Assembly (NCBI GenBank): GCA_015066015.1
Contig: SVPE01000006.1
Coordinates: 1 to 64,000, forward strand
DNA length: 64,000 bases
Source of the DNA: Oscillospiraceae bacterium
GTDB taxonomy: Bacteria; Bacillota; Clostridia; Oscillospirales; Acutalibacteraceae
Reading direction: 5' to 3'
In this document: positions 47,353-55,699 of the stretch, piece by piece
Numbering within the stretch: the first letter of the stretch is position 1
Layout of the letters: each line of letters opens with the position of its first letter
Position numbers and translations under genes: made by a program
The notes under the pieces: generated by a model
What the model saw: the letters and a program-made list of their open reading frames with translations, nothing else
Databases searched by the model: none
Told to the model about the DNA's origin: nothing

Positions 47353-49461
47353 ATGTTGAGAAATAAGTTTAAAGAATGGTTCAGTGTGCAGCTTGTTAAA
47401 AAGCCGGGAGGAGTAGTTCTTGTTGCTATTCTTCTTTTTAATATTATATTTTTTCTTGCATCTGCAATAACCATAAGTGCCTTGTCTCTTGAGGGCACCG
47501 AAAAGATGGGATTTATTGAAGCTGCATTCTGCACAATTACAATGATCCTTGATGCGGGCTGCATTCAGTTTGTTGTTGAGGATATCGGACAGTCCGGTGT
47601 TCTTATAACATTGGTTTGTCTGTTTATAATTTTTGTCGGAATGATTTCATTTACCGGTGCGGTAATCGGTTATATTACAAATTATATCTCAGGCTTTATC
47701 GATAATGCCAACCTGGGTAAAAGAAAGCTTCATTTAAGTGAGCATTTTGTTATTCTCAACTGGAACTCGAGAGCGTCAGAAATAGTAAACGATATGCTCT
47801 ATTGTGATAAAAAGCAGAATGTTGTTGTTCTTGTGCCTGCGAGAAAAGCAGAAATTGAAAGAGAAATAGAAGAGCGCATCAATGACACTTTAAGAAAAGA
47901 GAATAAAGCGATTGAACGCAGATATAAGGATGCACCGTGGCTTAAAAGAAAACTTGCTACTGTAAGATATAAATTCAGAAGAAACGTAGTCGTTCTTGTC
48001 CGTGAGGGTGATATTTTTTCAGCAAAGCAGTTGGAGGACATTTCTCTTGATAAGGCAAGGTCTGTCATTATACTCGGCAGCGATATAAACAACTCTGTAT
48101 GCCGTTTCGGACAAAAGGAAAAGACAGAGGAACTCAGCAGAGGCAATTCTCAGACAATAAAAACCCTTATGCAGGTTGCAGATATAACTTCAGCAGAAGG
48201 CTCTTATGACAACCAGAGAATAATTGTAGAAATAACTGATGAATGGACCGGAGAGGTTGTAAATAAAATTATTGAAGCCAAGCAGGTTGATGCAAAGTGC
48301 AATATTATCCCTGTCAGAGTAAATGAAGTTCTGGGTCAGATACTTTCGCAGTTCTGTCTGATGCCTGAGCTTAACCACGTTTACAGCGAGCTGTTCTCGA
48401 ATAAGGGCGCGGAATTCTATACAGAAGAATGTGAAGACGGCGATGAAATGAAATTCCTTACAGAATATCTCGCTGACCACAATCATGCTCTTCCGGTGAC
48501 AATAATGAAGAATAAGGGTAAGTTTCATCGCTATTATGTTGCCGAAAACGACGAGGATGTCGACAAGCGTACGGTTATGACCTTGTCGGATTATGAGGTG
48601 TCGCTGAATAATAACTACAAAATGGAAACTAAAAATGTTATTATTCTCGGTCATAACAGTAAGTGTAAAAATATTATGGCGGGATTCAATGCATTCCGTA
48701 ACGAGTGGAAAACAGCTGACGGCGAGCCTGTGCGTATAGTTGTTGTTGATGATAAGAAGAGTCTTGAAAAAATGAATTACTATAGGGAGTATCCCTTTGT
48801 AATAAAGACCGTAGAGGCTGAAATTTACGACAAGGACCTTATCTGCGAAACAATCGAAGAATTCGTATCGTCAAACAAAGAGGATACCAGTGTGCTTATC
48901 CTTTCGGACGATTCTGCACTTACGGAAAACATTGACGCCGGAGCACTTGCAAATCTTGTTTATGTGCGAGAGATAATTAACAGAAAACTTAAGGAAAATC
49001 CCGATTTTGATGAAGAGAGCGTTGACATTATCGTTGAAATCATCAATCCCAAGCATCACGATATAGTAAGCAGTTACAGTGTTAACAATGTTGTTATCAG
49101 TAACAGATATATCAGTAAGATGGTAACTCAGATAAGCGAAGTTGAGGCTTTGTTTGAATTCTATAACGATATTCTTTCATATGATGATGAGGTTTCAAAC
49201 GGTTACAGCAGCAAAGAAGTATATATTAAGAAAATAGCAGATTACTTTGAAGAGATTCCCGAGGAGACAACTGCAGATAAACTTGTCAGAGCTGTGTTCA
49301 ACGCTTCGGTGAACACCGAAAAGAAAGAAGATATCAATCCGACAATAGCACTCGGTTATGTTAAGCCCGGCGGAAGAGTGAAAATCTTTGGAGGCGACCT
49401 TTCGGAAATCAATGTTAAGCTTGAGCTGAGAGACAAGATGATTCTTTTCAGTGCCCATTAA
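47353..49461 (+). CDS. CASTOR/POLLUX-like ion channel with RCK-type nucleotide-binding domains
   Basis: A 702-residue membrane protein; GAGAGGG lies before ATG 47353. Membrane helices at about 20-43 and 79-105 flank a pore-like segment (FCTITMILDAGCIQFV). The rest is cytosolic. The first Rossmann-like RCK/TrkA-N domain begins HFVILNWNSRASEIVNDML at about 134, and a second one starts KNVIILGHNSKCKNIMAGF at about 430. This order (two or more helices, long linker, two RCK-like domains) is that of the plant CASTOR/POLLUX channels and their bacterial relatives. Ions and ligand are unknown. It is a single-gene transcript ending in a terminator. Confidence 0.8.
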   Translation: MLRNKFKEWFSVQLVKKPGGVVLVAILLFNIIFFLASAITISALSLEGTEKMGFIEAAFCTITMILDAGCIQFVVEDIGQSGVLITLVCLFIIFVGMISFTGAVIGYITNYISGFIDNANLGKRKLHLSEHFVILNWNSRASEIVNDMLYCDKKQNVVVLVPARKAEIEREIEERINDTLRKENKAIERRYKDAPWLKRKLATVRYKFRRNVVVLVREGDIFSAKQLEDISLDKARSVIILGSDINNSVCRFGQKEKTEELSRGNSQTIKTLMQVADITSAEGSYDNQRIIVEITDEWTGEVVNKIIEAKQVDAKCNIIPVRVNEVLGQILSQFCLMPELNHVYSELFSNKGAEFYTEECEDGDEMKFLTEYLADHNHALPVTIMKNKGKFHRYYVAENDEDVDKRTVMTLSDYEVSLNNNYKMETKNVIILGHNSKCKNIMAGFNAFRNEWKTADGEPVRIVVVDDKKSLEKMNYYREYPFVIKTVEAEIYDKDLICETIEEFVSSNKEDTSVLILSDDSALTENIDAGALANLVYVREIINRKLKENPDFDEESVDIIVEIINPKHHDIVSSYSVNNVVISNRYISKMVTQISEVEALFEFYNDILSYDDEVSNGYSSKEVYIKKIADYFEEIPEETTADKLVRAVFNASVNTEKKEDINPTIALGYVKPGGRVKIFGGDLSEINVKLELRDKMILFSAH

Positions 49462-49494
49462 GCTTCTGAAAAGAGTAATTAAAGAAAATATTAA

Positions 49495-49530
49495 ACCTGT
49501 CCGTACAATGTTCTGCGGACAGGATTTTTT
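49495..49530 (+). terminator. Terminator after the channel gene
   Basis: A perfect 8-bp stem CCTGTCCG/CGGACAGG (49496-49503 with 49516-49523), then ATTTTTT. Confidence 0.85.
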
Positions 49531-49642
49531 ACTGTTTTGTACTTTTTAGTGTAAAATGTCACATATATACGAAAAACATATTTTTTCCTTCAGAAAGTAT
49601 CAAATTATATACTTTTTAGACAAAAAATACCAAGTATTTATA

Positions 49643-49671
49643 TTGACAAAAAATGGCTGCTACTGTATCAT
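49643..49671 (+). promoter_or_regulatory. Sigma-A promoter of the VWA/tubulin-like operon
   Basis: TTGACA at 49643-49648, a 17-bp spacer, and TATCAT at 49666-49671. No other strong promoter is seen before the window end, so it probably drives the whole cluster. Confidence 0.75.
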
Positions 49672-49709
49672 TATAACATAATTCGTTTTGCAAAAAACTA
49701 ATGAAAAGA

Positions 49710-49748
49710 GGAGGGTATACACGTGCATCGCACGTGTAAAAAGGCTTT
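49710..49748 (+). promoter_or_regulatory. Hairpin between a strong Shine-Dalgarno site and the start codon
   Basis: GGAGGG at 49710-49715 is followed by a perfect 9-bp hairpin (49718-49726 with 49730-49738, loop ATC) and then AAAAGGCTTT before ATG 49749. Unfolded, the site is 33 bases from the start; folded, it is within reach (about 12). Translation may depend on the hairpin. Confidence 0.5.
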
Positions 49749-52028
49749 ATGGAGAGAAAAAGAAAAGTGTTCACCCGGGCTGTGTCGCTGGCACTGGCTG
49801 TTATGATGCTGATGTCGGTTTTTTCATTGGCGTTTGTTGCTGATGCGGCTTTGGTTGAAAAAACACAGAGGACCTATGACATTGCAGTTGCTTTTGACAA
49901 TTCGGGCTCGATGTATGATAACACTCAGGCATGGTGTCAGGCAAAGTACGCAATGGAAATTTTTGCTTCTATGCTTGATTACGAAAACGGTGATAAGCTT
50001 ACAATATTCCCGATGTGGAAGGTTACAACTGACTCCCAGCCCGAGTATGATGCGAATGCAAACAAAAATGTAGACCCGGTTGTAATTGACAGCAAAGAGG
50101 ACATCAATCTCATATCAAATATGTTCACGGTAGTAGCCGGCGGAACTCCATTTGAGCCGGTGGAAGAGGCTTTTGATCATCTCAAGAAATCCAGCAAGAC
50201 TAATAAATGGTTAATTGTGCTTACTGATGGTAAATTTGAAAAGCTTAAACGAGACGATAAGCAAACAAGTAATGTTGATGTTCAAGGAAAACTTGAGGAA
50301 TATGCTTCGAAAAAAATTAACGTTCAGTATCTAGCAATAAAAACGCCAACCTCGACGGCTGTTTCGCTTGAACCAAGAGATTATCTTTATACAGCTGTTT
50401 CAGAGGCTACTGACCTTCAGTCTGATTTGAGTGAAATCTGTAACAGAATTTTCAAGCGTGCTGTGATTAACAGTAAATACATAAGTGGCAATAAAATCAC
50501 TCTTGATATTTCAATGAATAACATAATTGTGTTTGCTCAGGGTACTGATGAAAAGGTTAAGATAAGCGGTATTAAAAATGCTAACGGCGAAAGTGTGGAT
50601 AGGACTTTTGACAGCGGCGTCAGAAAATACAGTGAAATCAGTGCAAACTATCTGAAAGAAGAAGCTGATTGGAACGGCCCCCCTATAGTCGACAACACTT
50701 TATTCGGTCACGTTGTAACCTTCGCAGCTTGTCCCAAGGGTGAATACACACTCGATTGTTCGGGCGCGAAAAACATTCAGGTTTTCTATGAGCCGAATGT
50801 TGATATCCTTGTAACACTCAAAGATAAGGAAACCGGTGAAGAGGTTTACAATTCTGCAACTTCAGAAGGTAAGATCGAGGTTGTAGCAGGTAAATATAGG
50901 CTCGATTGTAAATTTGTTGACCGTCTTACAGGTGAAGATATAACGAAATCTGAACTTCTCGGAAATGTGGAACTTAATGCTGCCGTGGTCGCCTCGGATG
51001 GTAAAGAGATTAAGGTCAAAAAGGATGGCATTGTTGAGCTTAAAGCAGATGAACGCACCACTATCAAGGTTACCGGTAAATACCTTGATGATTATAAAAT
51101 TGAAACTGAAGATAATAAAGACGGTTTTGAAATAAATATAAGTGTAAAAATCCCGGAGGTTGATGATCTTCAGATTGATGTTGAGGGTGCTGATAACTGG
51201 TACACCATTTCTCAGAATGAAAAATGGCAGCCTATGAAGGCTAAGCTTACACTCAACGGTCAGCCTCTCACAGCAGATCAGATGAAGGCGCTTGAGTTTG
51301 CGGTTAAGTCGTCAAAGGATTCGCTTAAGCTTCGCACAGAGACACTCGGTGACGAGTCGGCAATTATGGTTTATATCGCCAAAGACGAAGCGGACAATTT
51401 TGTAAAGCCGGAAACCGGTATTTACACACTTGAGTTTACCGGTCAGCTTCCGGCAAACGAGTACGGTCTCAGACCCGCTGATTCGGAAAAAAAGCTTTTT
51501 GAAATCCAAAACTATGCTGAATATTGGCGCTGGCTTATATATGTAGTGGTTTTCGCTATCTTGCTGGCACTCTTCCTTATGTTTATGAGTCAGAAGGTAT
51601 TGCCTAAAAAAATGACAAAAGAAAATGCATCTTTCTGGTGCGCTGCAGTAGGTGATATGGACAGTGTGGTTGTAGATGTAAATTACAGGGCGAAATCGAA
51701 AGTTCTGGAAATCAAAGGCCCTAATTCTGTTCCCTATGAGCAACAGTGCAATGCTACGTTTTCGCTTAAAGCTGTTGATAACAGATTTAAAAAATCTAAA
51801 AACAGACAAATATGCATTGTAGGAATAAGTTGCTCAACCTGTGATGAAATGACAGTAGGTTCAACTGATTATGTAAAGGTTAATGGACAGTGGGTTAAGT
51901 CTATTGATGCTGAATCGATGGATGAGGGAAAGGTCCCATCGGGAATAAAACAGATTGTCGGTCCTGGTGTATCGGTAGAACTTTCGAGAAAAAAAGCAAG
52001 TCTAGAATGTACTGTTAGAGCAAAATAA
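49749..52028 (+). CDS. Secreted VWA-domain protein with a C-terminal membrane helix and cytosolic tail
   Basis: A 759-residue protein. Residues 1-33 are a signal peptide (cleavage near ADA-AL). The VWA domain at about 43-240 has a complete MIDAS: DNSGS (50-54), the Thr in AGGTPFEP and LTDGKF. Two or three beta-rich domains follow (about 250-585). A membrane helix at about 595-617 (WLIYVVVFAILLALFLMF) leads to a cytosolic tail of about 140 residues. So a metal-dependent adhesion domain faces out while the tail faces the tubulin-like protein encoded 24 bases downstream. It likely transmits or receives binding events across the membrane. It is the first gene of the operon; its ligand is unknown. 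Confidence 0.85.
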   Translation: MERKRKVFTRAVSLALAVMMLMSVFSLAFVADAALVEKTQRTYDIAVAFDNSGSMYDNTQAWCQAKYAMEIFASMLDYENGDKLTIFPMWKVTTDSQPEYDANANKNVDPVVIDSKEDINLISNMFTVVAGGTPFEPVEEAFDHLKKSSKTNKWLIVLTDGKFEKLKRDDKQTSNVDVQGKLEEYASKKINVQYLAIKTPTSTAVSLEPRDYLYTAVSEATDLQSDLSEICNRIFKRAVINSKYISGNKITLDISMNNIIVFAQGTDEKVKISGIKNANGESVDRTFDSGVRKYSEISANYLKEEADWNGPPIVDNTLFGHVVTFAACPKGEYTLDCSGAKNIQVFYEPNVDILVTLKDKETGEEVYNSATSEGKIEVVAGKYRLDCKFVDRLTGEDITKSELLGNVELNAAVVASDGKEIKVKKDGIVELKADERTTIKVTGKYLDDYKIETEDNKDGFEINISVKIPEVDDLQIDVEGADNWYTISQNEKWQPMKAKLTLNGQPLTADQMKALEFAVKSSKDSLKLRTETLGDESAIMVYIAKDEADNFVKPETGIYTLEFTGQLPANEYGLRPADSEKKLFEIQNYAEYWRWLIYVVVFAILLALFLMFMSQKVLPKKMTKENASFWCAAVGDMDSVVVDVNYRAKSKVLEIKGPNSVPYEQQCNATFSLKAVDNRFKKSKNRQICIVGISCSTCDEMTVGSTDYVKVNGQWVKSIDAESMDEGKVPSGIKQIVGPGVSVELSRKKASLECTVRAK

Positions 52029-52052
52029 ATAATATATTCAGGAGGAAAAATT

Positions 52053-55000
52053 ATGGCAGTAAAAAAAGAAAACATTCAGTGTAATGTTACAAAGGAGACA
52101 CTTTTTGTCGGTGTGGGCGGTATCGGCTCAGACATCGTTAAAAAAGTTGCCGAAAAGTGCGTAGGCACAGAGGCTGATAACCTCAGATTTGTGGTTATGG
52201 ACACAAATGCTAATGATCTTAGCGAAGTTAAGAAATCAAAAGCTGTGATAACTCACGTTCAGACTTCTTCTACGCAGAGAGTTCGTGATTATCTTGCAAA
52301 TGATAAAGATGCATGTGATAATTGGTTCCCTGTAAATGAAACTCTTAACGATAAGACTGTATCAGAGGGTGCCGGTCAGGTAAGAGCTATCTCGAGACTT
52401 GCTCTTAATGCAACTATTAAGACAGGTAGAATTCAGGAGCTTTACAACGCTATCGACGAGCTCTTCCTTAAGGATGGCGGTGACCTCAAGCAGGCTCTCA
52501 GAGTGGTTATCGTTTCGTCAGCGGCCGGCGGTACAGGCTCGGGTATTGCGATGATTATAGGTATGCTTATTCGTGAATATCTTCACAAAAATTATCGTGA
52601 AAAGTCAGCTATCATTCGAGGATATCTTGTACTCCCCGGCGTTCTTGATACTGTTATAAGCTCTGAGACTGAGCGTCAGAGCCTTCGCAGAAACGGCTAC
52701 GCAACAATTAAGGAAATCAATGCCTTTATGATTAAAGCTAGTGGCTATTGCTCAATGCGTAAGGAGTTGGAGCGATATAAGGATATACATATCAATGTTC
52801 CTACCACAACGAATGGTGTGGATAGATTAGAAGGGTTGCCCTTCGATTTCTGCTTCCTTCTTGATAAGGTTGATAAGAGTCAGGAAAGCATGCAGTCAAT
52901 GGATCAGTATAAGGAGTTTGCTGCACAGAGTCTTTATGAGCAGAATATTGGACCAATGCAGAAATCTGCTTTTGGTCAGGAGGATAATGTTATCAAGGAG
53001 TTTGCCGTTGGTGATAACCTCGGTAGAAACCGTTTCGGCGGTATCGGTGCATCGGTTCTTAAGTATCCCTATGAGGATATAGTGAAGTATGTTGCTAATA
53101 AAAGAGCGCTTTCCTGCATAGGTGACGGTAATATTGTGGGTAAATGGCTTAAATATGACAAGGCTTTTAAACAGGAAGAAGCAGAGTTCAAAAAGAGAAG
53201 TGCTTACACTTCTGATGAGGCGCCGGAAATAGGTGAAATCTATATCTCTAAGGTGAATTCAGGTGGAGATGTATTTGATAATTCTATAAAAAGGTGCTTT
53301 GCAAAAAATGTTGAAAAACCTGAAGATGAGGTTGATGATCTGATTTCATCCTTTAAAGATGCCTTTGATAAGTATATTTATGATGGATTCGAAAACAATC
53401 GTGATGTTCAGCAAATAAAAGCCAGTGCATCTGTAGTTAAAGAATATTGTTCTAAATTAGAAGAACTTCCTGATGTCGGAAAAATACAGGAGCAGAAAAA
53501 CGCTGTCAGAAAATATGAGGAGATAGTAAAACATAGTGCTGAAGGAATAGCTAGAATGCTGGCAAAAGCTGCAATGTATGATGCTCCAAGTATTAAAGGC
53601 GATAAAATACAGTCTTATAATATTGAGTCTCTTCTTGTTGGAAGAGAGGGTGCTATGCATCCTAATGCAATGAGATATTTGCTCTATGCTGTTAATGAGA
53701 CGCTGAAAAAGAAACAGGATGCTGCTAAAACTGAAAAGCAAAAAGCAGTAAAAACACTCTCTAAGTTTGCGGTTGATGCGAAAAACAGTGATTACTTTGA
53801 TGTCGATGTTGGTTTTGCTAAGAAGGAATTAGAAGAGAATTTTGATCAGGTTTGTGATTTGGTTGGAAAGACTGATTCAGGATTTTTACAGCAGGGCGCA
53901 AGAAAGGCGGTTCTGAACAAGATTAAAGAAATTTTCCCTGCCTATATTAAAGCTGTAAATAAGTTATGTGAGAACACCTTGAAAGAAGCTTCTTATGAAG
54001 TTGCAATAAAACATGTTACTCAACTTAGTAAAGAGTTTGAAAAATTCTATTCAAGCTTTGAAAGTAAGGTGCATCTCCTTTCAAAATCACAGGAGGACAT
54101 AGCTAGTAAGCTTAAGTTTAGGGACGGAAATAATGTTTCATATGTTTGTGGTGACAGAAGGTCCCTTGAAAGGTTTGCTGAAATTTGTCCTACAGGCAGC
54201 GATGATCTTATGCTTCCTGCGGAATTGTGTGCAGATATTTTCGAAGCAATTAAATATAATGCGGAAAACATGAGAATGGTAGGTATTGACGCCACACTTG
54301 CTAAACCAGGGAAGGATATATTTGAGACTGTTCTTACTAAATATTTTGTTGATTCAGTAAGCGATGAGTGCGACGGAATACTCAATATGAATATATTCTC
54401 GGCTATCGAGAAGGAACTCGAATTCAAAGAGTATTTCAAAGCTCAGGATAATGCAGGTGAGGGTGAAATAGTATATATTCCCGAGATTTCCGACCGTGAT
54501 AAGGATGCCTACTTCAGAGGAAAGTTTGGATTTGGTTATAATCTTGCTGCTCCCGGCATCGGAAGAGCCGGCTTCTCTGAATCACGTGAAGTAAGGCTTT
54601 GCGCTTATAACAATAAGTTAAGCGACTTCAACAGTGTAGATATTAAGGCGGCTATCCAGCCAAATAAGATTGGCGCGGTTGAAACAAATACTGTTTCTAA
54701 GTATGAAATAAGATTCTTCAATGCACTTTATAATGTCACTGCTGATGCAATTTCTCGTTTCAAAGCTCCTGAATATAATAAGGATTGCGGCAATAAAAAA
54801 CAAAGTGAAGCAGGTATTTATTATCGTGACTATCACGATTATGTGAAGAAAATAGGTCCTGATTCCCAGAGAAGCGCAGCCTTCTCGCTTCACACTGATA
54901 AGCGTTGGGATTCCCTTTCAGAGTTACCTGAGATTTCACTCGACGCGCATTATAATGAAATGGTGAAGATACATTCCGCTCTTATTTATGCTGTCGTTCA

Positions 55001-55661
55001 TAGTATGATTGTCACTTATCAGTCTTCAAGATATGATGCACGTAAGCGTATATTTGCACTTGAGGATTGTACGGATGGCGACAGAACGGCGCTTATTGTT
55101 TCAAATAACACTGAGTGTGATGAATTCTATGAGGTTCTTGATGCTCTTTACAGAGACAGAGCTTCTGTTGCAAAGATTTACAGTATGCAGAAAAAACGCT
55201 GCGAGTATGATATGCAAAAGAATCGCAGATATACCGAAAGTGCATTTGTTGCCGATGCTAAAAAGTTTAAGATTGGTGACGGTCATGATGCACCTACCAG
55301 CGTTTTTGAAATTCCTCTTATGTATTACAACTCACTTCCTCGAGCCAAACTTGATGACAGCGAGTTAGCAATCATGATTGATAGTGTCATTTCTGTTCTT
55401 GAACATGAAATTGAGAAATATGAGCAGGTAACAGACCGCGCACCTTTCCTTGCAGAACGTCTTGAAGAACAGTTCGAGCTCTTTGTCAAGAACTTCCTTA
55501 ATGATGATTTCAACAAGGATGGTGCGATGCGAAAGAACACTGTTATCAACGAAAACCGTGTAGTAAATATGGTTTATCGTAAGGTTACCAATAAAATGAG
55601 AGACCTCAATGTTTATGGTGTTGATGAGAGAATTGAAAAACTTAGGAAACTTATCAAATAA
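52053..55661 (+). CDS. Tubulin/FtsZ-superfamily GTPase-like protein, very large
   Basis: A 1202-residue protein; AGGAGG precedes ATG 52053. Residues 17-32 (LFVGVGGIGSDIVKKV) match the first FtsZ nucleotide loop, DTNANDLS at about 50 matches the FtsZ NTDAQ-type strand end, and SSAAGGTGSG at about 152-161 is the tubulin signature GGTGSG. This is the PF13809-like (tubulin_2) group. The GTPase part ends near 450. A long helical region (about 450-760) and a mixed C-terminal half follow, far beyond the roughly 380 residues of FtsZ. It has no membrane helix. Polymerisation and GTP hydrolysis are inferred from the family only. Confidence 0.82.
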   Translation: MAVKKENIQCNVTKETLFVGVGGIGSDIVKKVAEKCVGTEADNLRFVVMDTNANDLSEVKKSKAVITHVQTSSTQRVRDYLANDKDACDNWFPVNETLNDKTVSEGAGQVRAISRLALNATIKTGRIQELYNAIDELFLKDGGDLKQALRVVIVSSAAGGTGSGIAMIIGMLIREYLHKNYREKSAIIRGYLVLPGVLDTVISSETERQSLRRNGYATIKEINAFMIKASGYCSMRKELERYKDIHINVPTTTNGVDRLEGLPFDFCFLLDKVDKSQESMQSMDQYKEFAAQSLYEQNIGPMQKSAFGQEDNVIKEFAVGDNLGRNRFGGIGASVLKYPYEDIVKYVANKRALSCIGDGNIVGKWLKYDKAFKQEEAEFKKRSAYTSDEAPEIGEIYISKVNSGGDVFDNSIKRCFAKNVEKPEDEVDDLISSFKDAFDKYIYDGFENNRDVQQIKASASVVKEYCSKLEELPDVGKIQEQKNAVRKYEEIVKHSAEGIARMLAKAAMYDAPSIKGDKIQSYNIESLLVGREGAMHPNAMRYLLYAVNETLKKKQDAAKTEKQKAVKTLSKFAVDAKNSDYFDVDVGFAKKELEENFDQVCDLVGKTDSGFLQQGARKAVLNKIKEIFPAYIKAVNKLCENTLKEASYEVAIKHVTQLSKEFEKFYSSFESKVHLLSKSQEDIASKLKFRDGNNVSYVCGDRRSLERFAEICPTGSDDLMLPAELCADIFEAIKYNAENMRMVGIDATLAKPGKDIFETVLTKYFVDSVSDECDGILNMNIFSAIEKELEFKEYFKAQDNAGEGEIVYIPEISDRDKDAYFRGKFGFGYNLAAPGIGRAGFSESREVRLCAYNNKLSDFNSVDIKAAIQPNKIGAVETNTVSKYEIRFFNALYNVTADAISRFKAPEYNKDCGNKKQSEAGIYYRDYHDYVKKIGPDSQRSAAFSLHTDKRWDSLSELPEISLDAHYNEMVKIHSALIYAVVHSMIVTYQSSRYDARKRIFALEDCTDGDRTALIVSNNTECDEFYEVLDALYRDRASVAKIYSMQKKRCEYDMQKNRRYTESAFVADAKKFKIGDGHDAPTSVFEIPLMYYNSLPRAKLDDSELAIMIDSVISVLEHEIEKYEQVTDRAPFLAERLEEQFELFVKNFLNDDFNKDGAMRKNTVINENRVVNMVYRKVTNKMRDLNVYGVDERIEKLRKLIK

Positions 55662-55699
55662 GAAAAATATATAGGTTTTAAGAAGGGGAGATTTGTATA

